This document shows, in pieces, positions 24,962-33,792 of a stretch of DNA of 48,619 bases. The stretch spans positions 1 to 48,619 of the forward strand of contig JAAEZA010000032.1 of NCBI GenBank assembly GCA_018223125.1, given 5' to 3'. The notes under the pieces were generated by a model that saw only the letters and a list, made by a program, of their open reading frames with translations, was not told where the DNA came from and made no database searches. The stretch comes from Paracoccaceae bacterium (lineage in GTDB: Bacteria; Pseudomonadota; Alphaproteobacteria; Rhodobacterales; Rhodobacteraceae). A program made the position numbers and the translations under genes. The first letter of the stretch is position 1. Each line of letters begins with the position of its first letter.

Positions 24962-26241
24962 AGCGAAGCCCCCATCGGGATCATATCCCAGAGCACCTCT
25001 ACCAGTTCATCCGTGGCATCTGCCCCTTCGGAGCAAACGTGCCAGCCGGCATGGGCCATCTCTGCGGCGCGGTCGGGCACGATCAACTCGCTTACGGCTT
25101 CTGCCAGTGACGGAACGGAGTTAACCTCTATCGCCGCACCTGCCTGTTGCAGGCGCAGATAATTATCCGCGTAATTGTCCACATGTGGGCCATGGATGAT
25201 CGCAGAGCCGAGCCCCGCAGCCTCCAGCGGCGTATGCCCGCCCCGCTCTACCAGAGAGCCGCCAAGAAAACACACTGCGGCCAGTTGATACCAAAGACCA
25301 AGCCCGTCCAGCCCCCGCGCGATGATTACATCCGTGCGGGGGGAAAGATCTTCAAGCCCATCGCTACAACACCACGCTATACCCGCATCATCGCAGGCTG
25401 CTTTGACCGCAGGTACGCCATCCGGACTGACAGGAACCAGTATCAACAGCAGACGGTGGGTCATTCGCATCGCCTGACTGTGCGCTTCCAGCACCTTGCC
25501 GATCTCTTCCTGCGCCACTTTTGCGGCCAGCCAGACCGGGCGTCCGTCCAGCTGCCGCGAGAGTCTCGCGCGGCGGGTTTCATCATGGGGCAGGGCGAGC
25601 GTTTCTTCACAAAGCCGCCCCATGACACTGGCGTCCACCCCGAAGCCGCGCACGGCCTGTGCGGTTGCTTCATCTGCGGTCAGGATTGTTTCAAAACTGC
25701 GCAGGGCGGATTTGGAAACCCGAGACATCCAGCGGAACTGCGGACCGCTGCCGCCCACATTGCCAAGATCTGCAAGCACCGCAGGAATACCCCTCCTTGC
25801 ACTGGCGGTGTTCAGGACGGGCATCAACAGGTCATCCGTCCAGACACACAAATCCGGTTGCCAGTGATCGAGAAACCGCTCCACCGCTGCCAGTTTATCC
25901 AGAGGCGCATATTGATGCAGGGTACGCACCGGCATCCGCATGGCAAAGACATGGTCCTTGATCCGCATCTGTGTCGTTACCAGAAAGGTGATCTCGGGCA
26001 GTTGGGTGTGAATCTGGCCAATCACACCGATCAGGTTCAATGCGCCTTGCATATCATGGGTGTGGCACCAGACCAACACGCCTTCAGGCCGGATAAGATC
26101 GCTTTTACCCTGCCGTTCATGGGCGCGGTTCGCATCTTCGTGGCCACGGGCAACGCGGCGGGCCAGTTCGTGCTGCATCAGCGGTTCGGTGATGCGCGCG
26201 GCACTTCGGATCAGGGTCTCACCAAGGCTTTTGCTGGACAT
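24958..26241 (-). CDS. WaaA (KdtA)-like Kdo transferase, divergent
   Basis: 427 residues from the ATG at 26241 with GGAG seven bases upstream. Overall layout is that of WaaA: N-terminal glycosyltransferase domain, then a GT-B C-terminal half with FLGGSLVERGGHTPLEAAGLG and HGPHVDNYADNYLRL, which are well conserved. The N-terminal half is not. Where WaaA normally reads 'H..SVGE' with the proposed catalytic Glu, this protein has WCHTHDMQGALNL. The usual 'ETELWPN' is VWTDDLLMPVL, and 'STHPGEE' is replaced by AKVAQEEIG. It is therefore either a paralog with altered specificity or a weakly active enzyme. Coupling to lpxK keeps it in lipid A/LPS core assembly. Confidence 0.75.
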   Translation of the reverse strand: MSSKSLGETLIRSAARITEPLMQHELARRVARGHEDANRAHERQGKSDLIRPEGVLVWCHTHDMQGALNLIGVIGQIHTQLPEITFLVTTQMRIKDHVFAMRMPVRTLHQYAPLDKLAAVERFLDHWQPDLCVWTDDLLMPVLNTASARRGIPAVLADLGNVGGSGPQFRWMSRVSKSALRSFETILTADEATAQAVRGFGVDASVMGRLCEETLALPHDETRRARLSRQLDGRPVWLAAKVAQEEIGKVLEAHSQAMRMTHRLLLILVPVSPDGVPAVKAACDDAGIAWCCSDGLEDLSPRTDVIIARGLDGLGLWYQLAAVCFLGGSLVERGGHTPLEAAGLGSAIIHGPHVDNYADNYLRLQQAGAAIEVNSVPSLAEAVSELIVPDRAAEMAHAGWHVCSEGADATDELVEVLWDMIPMGASL

Positions 26242-26372
26242 AAACGGCTCCGCCGGAATTTACAAAAAACGCTGTGCCAGAGGCGCAGACGGAAAAACGG
26301 GTGCAGGTCTGGTCTGAATTTAAGGGCTGGCAGCGGCGCTTGCAATCTCCCTGTGCCTTCCATCCTTCCTTG

Positions 26373-27149
26373 CTATCCCGTCACATGGGCCAGCAGGTTG
26401 TCCCTGATACGCGGGGCGCAGGCGATCATTCCGGCGGTCTTGGCGCCGCGCGAATTATAGACCGGAACCCTGCCTTTGGTGTCAAAAACGCTGGCCCCCG
26501 CCTCTGTACAAATCAGATCCCCTGCGGCCACATCCCATTCCCACGCAGGGCGGAATGAGATCATGGCGTCGAACCGGCCATTCGCCACCAGCGACAGACG
26601 ATAGGCCAGCGACGAACGGAAGTTCCGGCGCAGCGGCGGCACGCCACCGCGCCAGTAAGACGGCTCCATCATCGGTTTGGCAACCAGTGCTTCGGCCTGA
26701 TCCAGCGCAGCAACACTGCTCGGGGTGATCGGTGCGCCGTTCAAGGTTGCACCGCCACCAAGAGAGGCCGCAAAGGTCAGGCTTTTGGCGGGCATATGCA
26801 CCACAGCCGCTGTCACCACACCGTTTTTGGCGATTGCAAGGGAATGGGCGAAATTTTCGTGTCCGGCGATGAAGGAACGGGTGCCGTCGATCGGGTCGAT
26901 GATAAACGTGCGCTCGCAATCGAGCCTTTCGGGATCGTCGGGGCTTTCCTCGGACAGCCAGCCGTAATCGGGCCGCGCGGCCTGAAGACGGTACTCGAGC
27001 ATCCGGTTTACCTCCAGATCGGCCACAGAAACCGGCCCCTGCTCCCCCGGCTTGTCCCAGTGATCAGGCTCTTGCTGGAAATGCTTCAGGGCAATTTCGC
27101 CTGCCTCTTCTGCCACATCCAGAAGCAGGTCGAGATCACGCACCGGCAA
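26373..27149 (-). CDS. Inositol-monophosphatase-superfamily phosphatase (CysQ-like), TTG start
   Basis: 258 residues. Lithium-sensitive phosphatase motifs: WLSEESPDDPERL (metal Glu), FIIDPIDGTRSFIAGH, the core DPIDGTRSF, and WEWDVAAGDLI. The superfamily covers 3'(2'),5'-bisphosphate nucleotidase (CysQ) and inositol/other sugar phosphatases; Rhodobacterales members beside pmbA are commonly annotated CysQ. The first codon is TTG at 27149, with GAGGGG seven bases upstream; no in-frame ATG precedes the conserved region, although GTG at 27143 is possible. It overlaps the 3' end of pmbA by 14 bp. Confidence 0.87.
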   Translation of the reverse strand: MPVRDLDLLLDVAEEAGEIALKHFQQEPDHWDKPGEQGPVSVADLEVNRMLEYRLQAARPDYGWLSEESPDDPERLDCERTFIIDPIDGTRSFIAGHENFAHSLAIAKNGVVTAAVVHMPAKSLTFAASLGGGATLNGAPITPSSVAALDQAEALVAKPMMEPSYWRGGVPPLRRNFRSSLAYRLSLVANGRFDAMISFRPAWEWDVAAGDLICTEAGASVFDTKGRVPVYNSRGAKTAGMIACAPRIRDNLLAHVTG

Positions 27150-28482
27150 TGGTCAGCCCCTCGACCAGAAGGCTTGGCACAACACGGCTGAGATGGGGGC
27201 GCCCGTCATTGGCAGGCGTGATATTCATAAGCATGTCCCGCAGGTTGCCCGCCACAGTGCATTCATTGACAGGGCCGGTGATTTCCCCGTTTTCCACCCA
27301 GAAGCCCGAAGCGCCGCGCGAATAATCCCCGGTGTTCGGGTTGATTGTAGACCCGATCATCGACGTTATGATCAATCCTGTGCCCATCTGCGCGATCAGG
27401 TCTTCGCGGCTGGCGCTGCCTTGCGTCAGCGAAAGGTTGCCAAGGGACGGGGAAGGCGGGGAAGAGATACCACGGCTTGCATTGCCGGTGCTTTCCATAC
27501 CAAGCTTGCGCCCTGTGGCCAGGTCCAGCGTCCAGCCTTGCAGGATGCCGTCCTTTACCAGTGCGCGCTCCTGCACCGGCAGACCCTCGCCATCAAAGGG
27601 GCGGCTGCCCGCCACGCGGGGACGGTGGGGGTTTTCGATCAGGGACAGGCTGGCAGGCAGAACCTGTTCGCCCAGCGCATCTTTCAGAAAACTGGCCCCG
27701 CGCACAATGGCAGATCCGTTGACGGCCCCCGCCAGATGCCCGATCAGCGAGGCCGCAATCCGTTCGTCAAACAGAACCGGATAGGCGCCGGTGGGCGGGC
27801 GGGTCGAACCGGCACGGGCCGCAGCGCGTTCACCGGCGATACGTCCGATGCTGCGCGGGTCCGGCAGATCGGCATAATGGCTGCGGGCCTCTCCGTTATA
27901 GTCCCGCTCCATCGACAGGCCCTGACCGGAAATCGCCACACAAGAGGTGGAATAGGCGCCACGGCGATAGCCACCGGAAAATCCGTTGCTGGCGGCCAGA
28001 TGCAAAGAGGTTTCGCTATAACCTGAACTGGCCCCCTGCACCTGATCCACGCCCGAAACCTCCAGCGCGGCAGCTTCGGCTTCCAGCGCAAGGCGTTCCA
28101 GATCCGCAGGGCTTGGTGCTGCGCGGTCGTCATAGAGTTCCAGCGCGGCCACATCCCATTCCGTCGCCAGTTGGTCCGGTCTTGCCAGTCCGCAGGTGGG
28201 ATCGTCCGGTGCTTCGCGGGCCATGGCCACAGCCCGTTCCGCCATCGTGGCGATACTGGCCGCGCTGTCATCGGAAATCGACACACAGGCCTGTTTCGCA
28301 CCACACAGAACCCGCAATCCCAGATCCACCCCTTCAGAGCGTTCCGCATGTTCCAGAGCGCCTGTGCGCACCTCGATAGAAATCGACGTGCCTTCCATCA
28401 CCAGCGTGTCCGCGCTATCTGCCCCTGCGCGTTTTGCGGCGTCCAACACCTGTTGCGCCAAATCCGACAATCTGCCTGTCAT
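27136..28482 (-). CDS. pmbA: PmbA/TldE-like metalloprotease subunit
   Basis: 448 residues from the ATG at 28482 (MTGRLSDLAQQVLDAA), preceded by GGAG; another ATG at 28509 is a possible start. TldD/PmbA family: ADSADTLVMEGTSISIEVR, DLGLRVLCGAKQACVSIS, the NGSAIVRGASFLKD region, STGNASRGISSPPSPSLGN and NPNTGDYSRGASGFWVENG. TldE/PmbA lacks its own HExxH zinc motif and works with TldD as a heteromeric protease; tldD is not in this window. Known substrates in other bacteria include peptide antibiotics (microcin B17) and the antitoxin CcdA. The gene heads a run pmbA-cysQ-waaA-lpxK on the minus strand. Confidence 0.93.
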   Translation of the reverse strand: MTGRLSDLAQQVLDAAKRAGADSADTLVMEGTSISIEVRTGALEHAERSEGVDLGLRVLCGAKQACVSISDDSAASIATMAERAVAMAREAPDDPTCGLARPDQLATEWDVAALELYDDRAAPSPADLERLALEAEAAALEVSGVDQVQGASSGYSETSLHLAASNGFSGGYRRGAYSTSCVAISGQGLSMERDYNGEARSHYADLPDPRSIGRIAGERAAARAGSTRPPTGAYPVLFDERIAASLIGHLAGAVNGSAIVRGASFLKDALGEQVLPASLSLIENPHRPRVAGSRPFDGEGLPVQERALVKDGILQGWTLDLATGRKLGMESTGNASRGISSPPSPSLGNLSLTQGSASREDLIAQMGTGLIITSMIGSTINPNTGDYSRGASGFWVENGEITGPVNECTVAGNLRDMLMNITPANDGRPHLSRVVPSLLVEGLTIAGA

Positions 28483-28523
28483 GCCTGCTCCGCCTGTTTT
28501 ACCTGTCATAGACACCTAGAACA

Positions 28524-28551
28524 AACGGCAGGGCTGCAAAACCCTGCCGTT
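28524..28551 (-). terminator. Terminator between the DUF2125 gene and pmbA
   Basis: 10-bp perfect stem AACGGCAGGG / CCCTGCCGTT with an 8-nt loop (28534-28541), 24 bp beyond the DUF2125 stop codon on the minus strand. It is followed there by TTTGTTC. The opposite strand also has a T-run, so it could work both ways. Confidence 0.7.
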
Positions 28552-28574
28552 CCGTTTTTACCCGAATAGAAAGG

Positions 28575-30017
28575 TTATTTGATCCGCTGGCCGTTTGCCA
28601 GAATGGACCCGTCCGCGTTCATTTCGATTTTCGAGACCAGATGATCCGTACCATCGCCCCCGGGAACTGCGAACATGCCGGACATCATCTTGACCATCTG
28701 CCCCTGCTGTTGGGGCACCAGCCCTAGCGCGACCAGTTTGTCCAGCAGGCCAACACCGCCCCGCAGGTCCATGTTCACTTCGCCCACAGGCATCGGCGGG
28801 AATGTGGCGTTGTTCAGCTTGGCCTCGCCGTTTCCGTTCAGGGCGGCACCGGCAATGTTCAGGGTAACATCGTTGATTTTCACACTGTCGACCTCAACCG
28901 GAACCGATTTGGCCTCTGCCGCGCCGAGCGCTTCGACCAGCCATCTGACTTGCGCACCCAGATCAATATTCAGCCTGGCCGAATCCCGTGGCAGCGATCC
29001 GGTCGGGTCGAACATCCCCCATACCGTGTCGGACAGTTCCAGCCCGTCGAACCCCAACTGGATGCGTGCGGGGAGCGGTGTTTCTACCTTTTTCAGCGGC
29101 AGTTTCACCTGCGTGGTCACAGCCTTCATAGATGCCGTAAACGGCGGCAGGGGCATGTCTTTCAATTTGACGTCATAGGCCACATCTTGCGCAGTACCAC
29201 CCATATCGAACGTTCCATCCAGCACAGAAAAACTGCCATCTGCGCTACTGGCGCTTGTTTCTACAACCATAGCCGATTGCGGCGCGGTAATATCGGTAGA
29301 CCCAGCCATTTTACCCATCTGGTAACTGACAGACAGGTTGCGCGTGCCTGCGAACAGTTCGTCCAGTGACGCCTCGTTCACGGCGTCCATATCAAAGCTG
29401 GCCGACAGGTCGTCATAACTGCCGGTTGAGGACATCTTGGTCTTGCCGTCATCCAGATCATAACGCATTTCCAGATTGGCCGCTTTCATGTTCCCCTTGT
29501 AGTGCAGCGCCTCTGCGCCGGAACTGACCTGATTGACCACCACATCATTCGCGGCCAGTTCCATCGAAAATGGCGGCTCTCCGGTGGCCATTTCAACAGC
29601 GATCCGGCTGGCGGTAATATCGTGGTTCCGCGCCGCTTTTACACCGGACACAATGTGGGTAATTCCCTCTGTGCGCACCATGATATCAGCTTTGGGCTGT
29701 TCTCCTTTGGGATCAATGGTGATCTTTACCTCCGGCGGGTAACTGAGAGAGACTTTACCACCGCCCATTTCTTCTGCCCGCATGAAATCCAGTGTGTAAC
29801 TGCCTTCATCCTCTGGCAGTCCGATCACAATATCGCGCCATTCAACGGTTGAGCCGGTTACGCTTTCCTGACCGGGTGCCACGGTCATGCCGCTTGCGCG
29901 CAACTCGTCGAAGTATTCGTTCACCACTTCCTGTGCCAGTTCCTGCGCCAGAACCGGAGAGCCGAGAGCCGTGGACAAGAGAAATACCGAGGATAAATTC
30001 TTAAAGGAAATTGACAT
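28575..30017 (-). CDS. DUF2125 family exported protein
   Basis: 480 residues from the ATG at 30017, preceded by a perfect AGGAGG with 5-base spacing. Signal peptide MSISFKNLSSVFLLSTALG, cleavage probably after SPVLA-QE. The mature part is rich in beta-strand patterns, with EWRDIVIGLPEDEGSYTL and repeated 'motif-D-polar' strands, and a C-terminal LVSKIEMNADGSILANGQRI (within limit). DUF2125 is an alphaproteobacterial family of unknown function that resembles a long beta-repeat periplasmic or lipid-transfer type protein. It is followed by a terminator and preceded by a 175-bp spacer, so it is probably a single-gene transcript. Confidence 0.75.
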   Translation of the reverse strand: MSISFKNLSSVFLLSTALGSPVLAQELAQEVVNEYFDELRASGMTVAPGQESVTGSTVEWRDIVIGLPEDEGSYTLDFMRAEEMGGGKVSLSYPPEVKITIDPKGEQPKADIMVRTEGITHIVSGVKAARNHDITASRIAVEMATGEPPFSMELAANDVVVNQVSSGAEALHYKGNMKAANLEMRYDLDDGKTKMSSTGSYDDLSASFDMDAVNEASLDELFAGTRNLSVSYQMGKMAGSTDITAPQSAMVVETSASSADGSFSVLDGTFDMGGTAQDVAYDVKLKDMPLPPFTASMKAVTTQVKLPLKKVETPLPARIQLGFDGLELSDTVWGMFDPTGSLPRDSARLNIDLGAQVRWLVEALGAAEAKSVPVEVDSVKINDVTLNIAGAALNGNGEAKLNNATFPPMPVGEVNMDLRGGVGLLDKLVALGLVPQQQGQMVKMMSGMFAVPGGDGTDHLVSKIEMNADGSILANGQRIK

Positions 30018-30156
30018 GAAGCCTCCTAATTTTGTGGAAATCATATGCGGGCCGCGCCGGTATATTGTGATATTGGGGATATTCGGATTCGGCACGTGCT
30101 TTAGTTTCTCATAGTTCGGAACGGGTTGCAATTTAGACCGGATACAGGGGCAGCGT

Positions 30157-30174
30157 CTGTGTGTATTCACACAG
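30157..30174. other. Hairpin between the regulator gene and the DUF2125 gene
   Basis: 7-bp perfect stem CTGTGTG / CACACAG with loop TATT, followed on the plus strand by TTTT. It lies 18 bp past the stop codon of the leftward winged-helix gene, so it may end that transcript, though the T-run is on the opposite strand. The rest of the 175-bp spacer upstream of the DUF2125 gene contains a CACGTG palindrome and one GAATC site but no clear promoter. Confidence 0.4.
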
Positions 30175-30192
30175 TTTTCCTGAAAACCGGCG

Positions 30193-30918
30193 TCACAACA
30201 TGCGGATGACATCCCGATCAATCGACAGGGTATAGCCCTTACGGCTGATGTTCTTGACCAGAAGGTGGGACACCAGTTGATTGCCCAACTGGTCCCGCAA
30301 GCGTTTGATCCGTGTGGCACCGGCCGCCTCTTCACAATCGGCGGCATTCTTACCCGAAATCATGGATTCCAGTTCGGCCCCTGTAATGACCTCGTCATCT
30401 AAGCGCGCCTCACAGAGAACCGAAAGAGTTTCGCAGATACTTTCGGTCAGTTCGAACTCCATATTGTTGATATAAACCACCCGTTCGTCGCGACTGACGA
30501 TCAGGCTGGTGATATGAATACCAAACTGTTCGATTTCATCCAGCCGGCGCGACAGTCCGTAGTTGGTGAACAAAAAGTAAAGCGCTGACAGCAACAGCGC
30601 CGAGGCCAGCAAAAGCAGGATGAAGATTATCAAACGATAGCTTTGCAGCACATCTGCGAAAGCTGTGCCGGACTGCGCGAGAATTTCCAGAAGTTTGACC
30701 TGCTCTCCGGTGGTCAGCGCGTCGTTTTCTGCAAAGATCCGTGCCACACGGTCGTTGAATGCATTGGCATCCGGCAAGGCCATAAACAGAACAACCGCTG
30801 TCACAAGGATAAGCAGCAGAACCATAACAGACCCGGAAACCACCACATTACGGGGCTTCATTCGCTGAATCATGCTTTTGCGTGAAGCATCAATATCTAA
30901 GGAAGTAGGGTCCGGCAT
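30193..30918 (-). CDS. Membrane-anchored winged-helix regulator (OmpR/ToxR-type DNA-binding domain at the C-terminus)
   Basis: 241 residues from the ATG at 30918; ATG 30939 is an alternative and neither has a strong ribosome site. Two membrane spans at about residues 25-48 (VVVSGSVMVLLLILVTAVVL) and 94-117 (LIIFILLLLASALLLSALYF) enclose a ~45-residue periplasmic loop. The cytoplasmic C-terminal domain (about 140-241) has the pattern of a Trans_reg_C winged helix: VVYINNMEFELTESICETL, a helical core, IKRLRDQLG as recognition helix region, and the wing KNISRKGYTLSID. This is ToxR/CadC logic with the topology reversed (membrane part first). Its start lies inside the 3' end of a small exported-protein gene, suggesting a paired sensor. 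Confidence 0.72.
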   Translation of the reverse strand: MPDPTSLDIDASRKSMIQRMKPRNVVVSGSVMVLLLILVTAVVLFMALPDANAFNDRVARIFAENDALTTGEQVKLLEILAQSGTAFADVLQSYRLIIFILLLLASALLLSALYFLFTNYGLSRRLDEIEQFGIHITSLIVSRDERVVYINNMEFELTESICETLSVLCEARLDDEVITGAELESMISGKNAADCEEAAGATRIKRLRDQLGNQLVSHLLVKNISRKGYTLSIDRDVIRML

Positions 30919-31207
30919 TGTCCTGTCTCGCTTGCAGGCCATTGCGGCCGAATGTGGAAACGATGCGCAGCAGGGTCCAGCCATCCGGCGCGATCCGGCG
31001 GCTAACGGCCTGTTCTGCCCGACTCGGGGACTGGCAGGCTCGGGCGCTCAATTCTATGACACCATAATGCAATTCCAGACTGCCCGAAACAGACCGTTTC
31101 GCTTTGTAATCGGCGAAACAACCGTTCTGCTGTGCGTGAACCGGATGCACTGCGACCAGTCCGGCAAGCAGTACACCCAATATCCATATGTGTGATACGT
31201 GTCTCAT
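30890..31207 (-). CDS. Small exported protein encoded with the membrane regulator
   Basis: 105 residues from the ATG at 31207, with AGGA seven bases upstream. Signal peptide MRHVSHIWILGVLLAGLVAV, cleavage near VHA-QQNGC. The mature part, about 78 residues, contains NGCFADYKAKRS, LELHYGVIELSARAC and APDGWTLLRIVSTFG, and ends AGPYFLRY. Two cysteines (NGC and RAC) could form a disulfide. I recall similar small periplasmic proteins in Rhodobacteraceae without an assigned function. The 3' end overlaps the start of the winged-helix regulator by 29 bp, so both are made from one mRNA. Confidence 0.75.
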   Translation of the reverse strand: MRHVSHIWILGVLLAGLVAVHPVHAQQNGCFADYKAKRSVSGSLELHYGVIELSARACQSPSRAEQAVSRRIAPDGWTLLRIVSTFGRNGLQARQDNAGPYFLRY

Positions 31208-31241
31208 GCCAAATTCCTGCGCAATACGGACGGGTAATACA

Positions 31242-31280
31242 ATAACAAAGCCGTTTCGGGGCCGTGTTATCCCATAACAA
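31242..31280. promoter_or_regulatory. ATAACA repeat cluster, candidate operator between divergent genes
   Basis: Three ATAACA elements in the 166-bp spacer between the small exported-protein gene and the His-rich gene: ATAACAA at 31242-31248 and 31274-31280 in direct orientation 32 bp apart (about three helical turns), and TGTTAT at 31265-31270 inverted. The last two form the palindrome TGTTAT-CCC-ATAACA. The bases after the direct copies are also alike (AGCCG and GGCGG). Looks like a regulator binding site; the binder is unknown. Confidence 0.4.
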
Positions 31281-31373
31281 GGCGGTGTTTTTGTCTGACA
31301 GCAGGGGTTTGGGCAGGGTTGGACCATGACGTGATGCACTCCGCATTGCCCGACCCCAAAAAAGGAAAACGCC

Positions 31374-31760
31374 ATGTTCCATAAAATGACCCTGACAGGA
31401 ATTCTCGCCCTTGCCCTTGTTGCAGCACCGATCACAGCACCGGCAGCACTGGCAAAAGACAACGTCGACCGTCTGTTGCTGGGCCTGACCGCACTGGGTG
31501 TGATCAGCGTTATCGCCAATGAAGCCAGCAAATCGAACCACCAGCCGACCTATGTGCGTCCCGCGCCCCAGCCCCGCTATCAGCCCCATTATCACGGCGG
31601 GAAACACTATCACGCACAGCGCCCCCACAAACCCCACTTTACTCCGCCCGCGAACTGCCTGCGTAAAAAATGGACCCAGAACGGGTGGGTTAAATTTTAC
31701 AATCGGGCCTGTGTGAACAAATACCGTCCTGCACACAAACACGGCCACTACCGCCGCTGA
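31374..31760 (+). CDS. Small histidine-rich exported protein
   Basis: 128 residues; the ATG follows AGGAAAA. Signal peptide up to APAALA-KDNVD. The mature N-terminus has a hydrophobic stretch, DRLLLGLTALGVISVIANEA. The rest is rich in His, Pro, Tyr and Arg: ten histidines in the last ~75 residues (for example PHYHGGKHYHAQ and AHKHGHYRR) and two cysteines (NCLR, ACVN). This could bind metal or anionic polymers, but similar basic His/Tyr-rich small proteins are common in Rhodobacterales without known function. It stands alone, followed by a terminator. Confidence 0.75.
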   Translation: MFHKMTLTGILALALVAAPITAPAALAKDNVDRLLLGLTALGVISVIANEASKSNHQPTYVRPAPQPRYQPHYHGGKHYHAQRPHKPHFTPPANCLRKKWTQNGWVKFYNRACVNKYRPAHKHGHYRR

Positions 31761-31784
31761 TCCAAGCGGTATAACCGGATGCAG

Positions 31785-31809
31785 CAGCGCCCCGTATCGG
31801 GCGCTGTTT
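31785..31809 (+). terminator. Terminator after the His-rich gene
   Basis: 8-bp perfect stem CAGCGCCC (31785-31792) / GGGCGCTG (31799-31806) with a six-base loop, followed by TTT. Its position upstream of the chosen rnhB start supports beginning rnhB at 31857 and not at the in-frame ATG 31779. Confidence 0.6.
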
Positions 31810-31856
31810 GCACGGGGCCGCTTGCCAAACCTGCGCACAAACGGCACCTACAGAGA

Positions 31857-32489
31857 ATGATTGATACGAGCATAGAACCCGAACTTCGCCGCAAACACGG
31901 ACTCACGCGTATCGCAGGTGTTGACGAAGTGGGACGCGGCCCTTGGGCCGGACCGGTCACCGCCTGTGCCGTCGTGCTTGATCCCCTGCGCATACCGGAC
32001 GGACTGAATGATTCGAAAAAACTGTCTGCAAAGCGGCGGGATGTTCTGTTTGATCAGATCATGGAGCAGGCGGATGTTTCTGTTTTTCACGTCAGTGTGG
32101 AAGAAATCGACCGGATCAACATCCTGCAAGCCTCTTTGCTGGCGATGCGGCGCGCGATTGAAGGGCTGGCACAACCGGCAGAATTTGCACTGATTGACGG
32201 CAACAAAACCCCGCAGGGACTGGCCTGCCCGTCCGAAACGCTGGTGAAAGGGGACGGGCGCTGCCTGTCCATCGCGGCTGCTTCTATTGTGGCAAAAGTA
32301 ACGCGTGACCGGATGATGGTTGCGCTTTCGCAACAGTTTCCAGGATATGGATGGGAAACCAATGCCGGATACGGCACAAAAGCCCATATCGCGGGGCTGG
32401 AAACACTTGGAGTGACACAACATCATCGCAGATCGTTCAAGCCAATCCACAACATATTGTGCTCAGAGGGCTGCCCCAAAAACGTCTAA
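31857..32489 (+). CDS. rnhB: Ribonuclease HII
   Basis: Degrades RNA in RNA-DNA hybrids and removes single ribonucleotides from DNA. 210 residues from the ATG at 31857, which gives the normal length; the ATG at 31779 would read through the terminator hairpin. Motifs: AGVDEVGRGPWAGPV (catalytic DE), LNDSKKLSAKRR, ALIDGNK (second Asp), SIAAASIVAKVTRDRMM and GYGTKAHIAGLETLG. All metal-binding acids are in place. ccrM follows after 90 bp with its own promoter candidate; rnhB next to ccrM is a pairing I recall from alphaproteobacteria. Confidence 0.95.
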   Translation: MIDTSIEPELRRKHGLTRIAGVDEVGRGPWAGPVTACAVVLDPLRIPDGLNDSKKLSAKRRDVLFDQIMEQADVSVFHVSVEEIDRINILQASLLAMRRAIEGLAQPAEFALIDGNKTPQGLACPSETLVKGDGRCLSIAAASIVAKVTRDRMMVALSQQFPGYGWETNAGYGTKAHIAGLETLGVTQHHRRSFKPIHNILCSEGCPKNV

Positions 32490-33686
<1,197 letters not shown>

Positions 33687-33701
33687 AAGTTTACCGCCGA
33701 C

Positions 33702-33721
33702 GCCCGGGGCCGCCCCCGGGC
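33702..33721. other. GC-rich hairpin after ccrM
   Basis: 8-bp perfect stem GCCCGGGG (33702-33709) / CCCCGGGC (33714-33721), loop CCGC, 15 bp past the ccrM stop codon and without a T-run. It may act with the terminator that follows, or protect the mRNA 3' end. Confidence 0.55.
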
Positions 33722-33778
33722 GCGAAGCCTGACTAGCCCTGCCCTTGTGGCAGGGCCTTTTTTTGGTCAGGCGTCGCG
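33721..33778 (+). terminator. Strong ccrM terminator inside an outer inverted repeat
   Basis: Inner stem GCCCTGCC (33736-33743) / GGCAGGGC (33749-33756) with loop CTTGT and seven T (33758-33764) is a textbook intrinsic terminator. It is enclosed by an outer inverted repeat: CGCG-AA-GCCTGAC (33721-33733) pairs with GTCAGGC-GT-CGCG (33766-33778). The whole could extrude as a nested hairpin on either strand. Confidence 0.85.
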
Positions 33779-33792
33779 AGGCATTCAAGACC

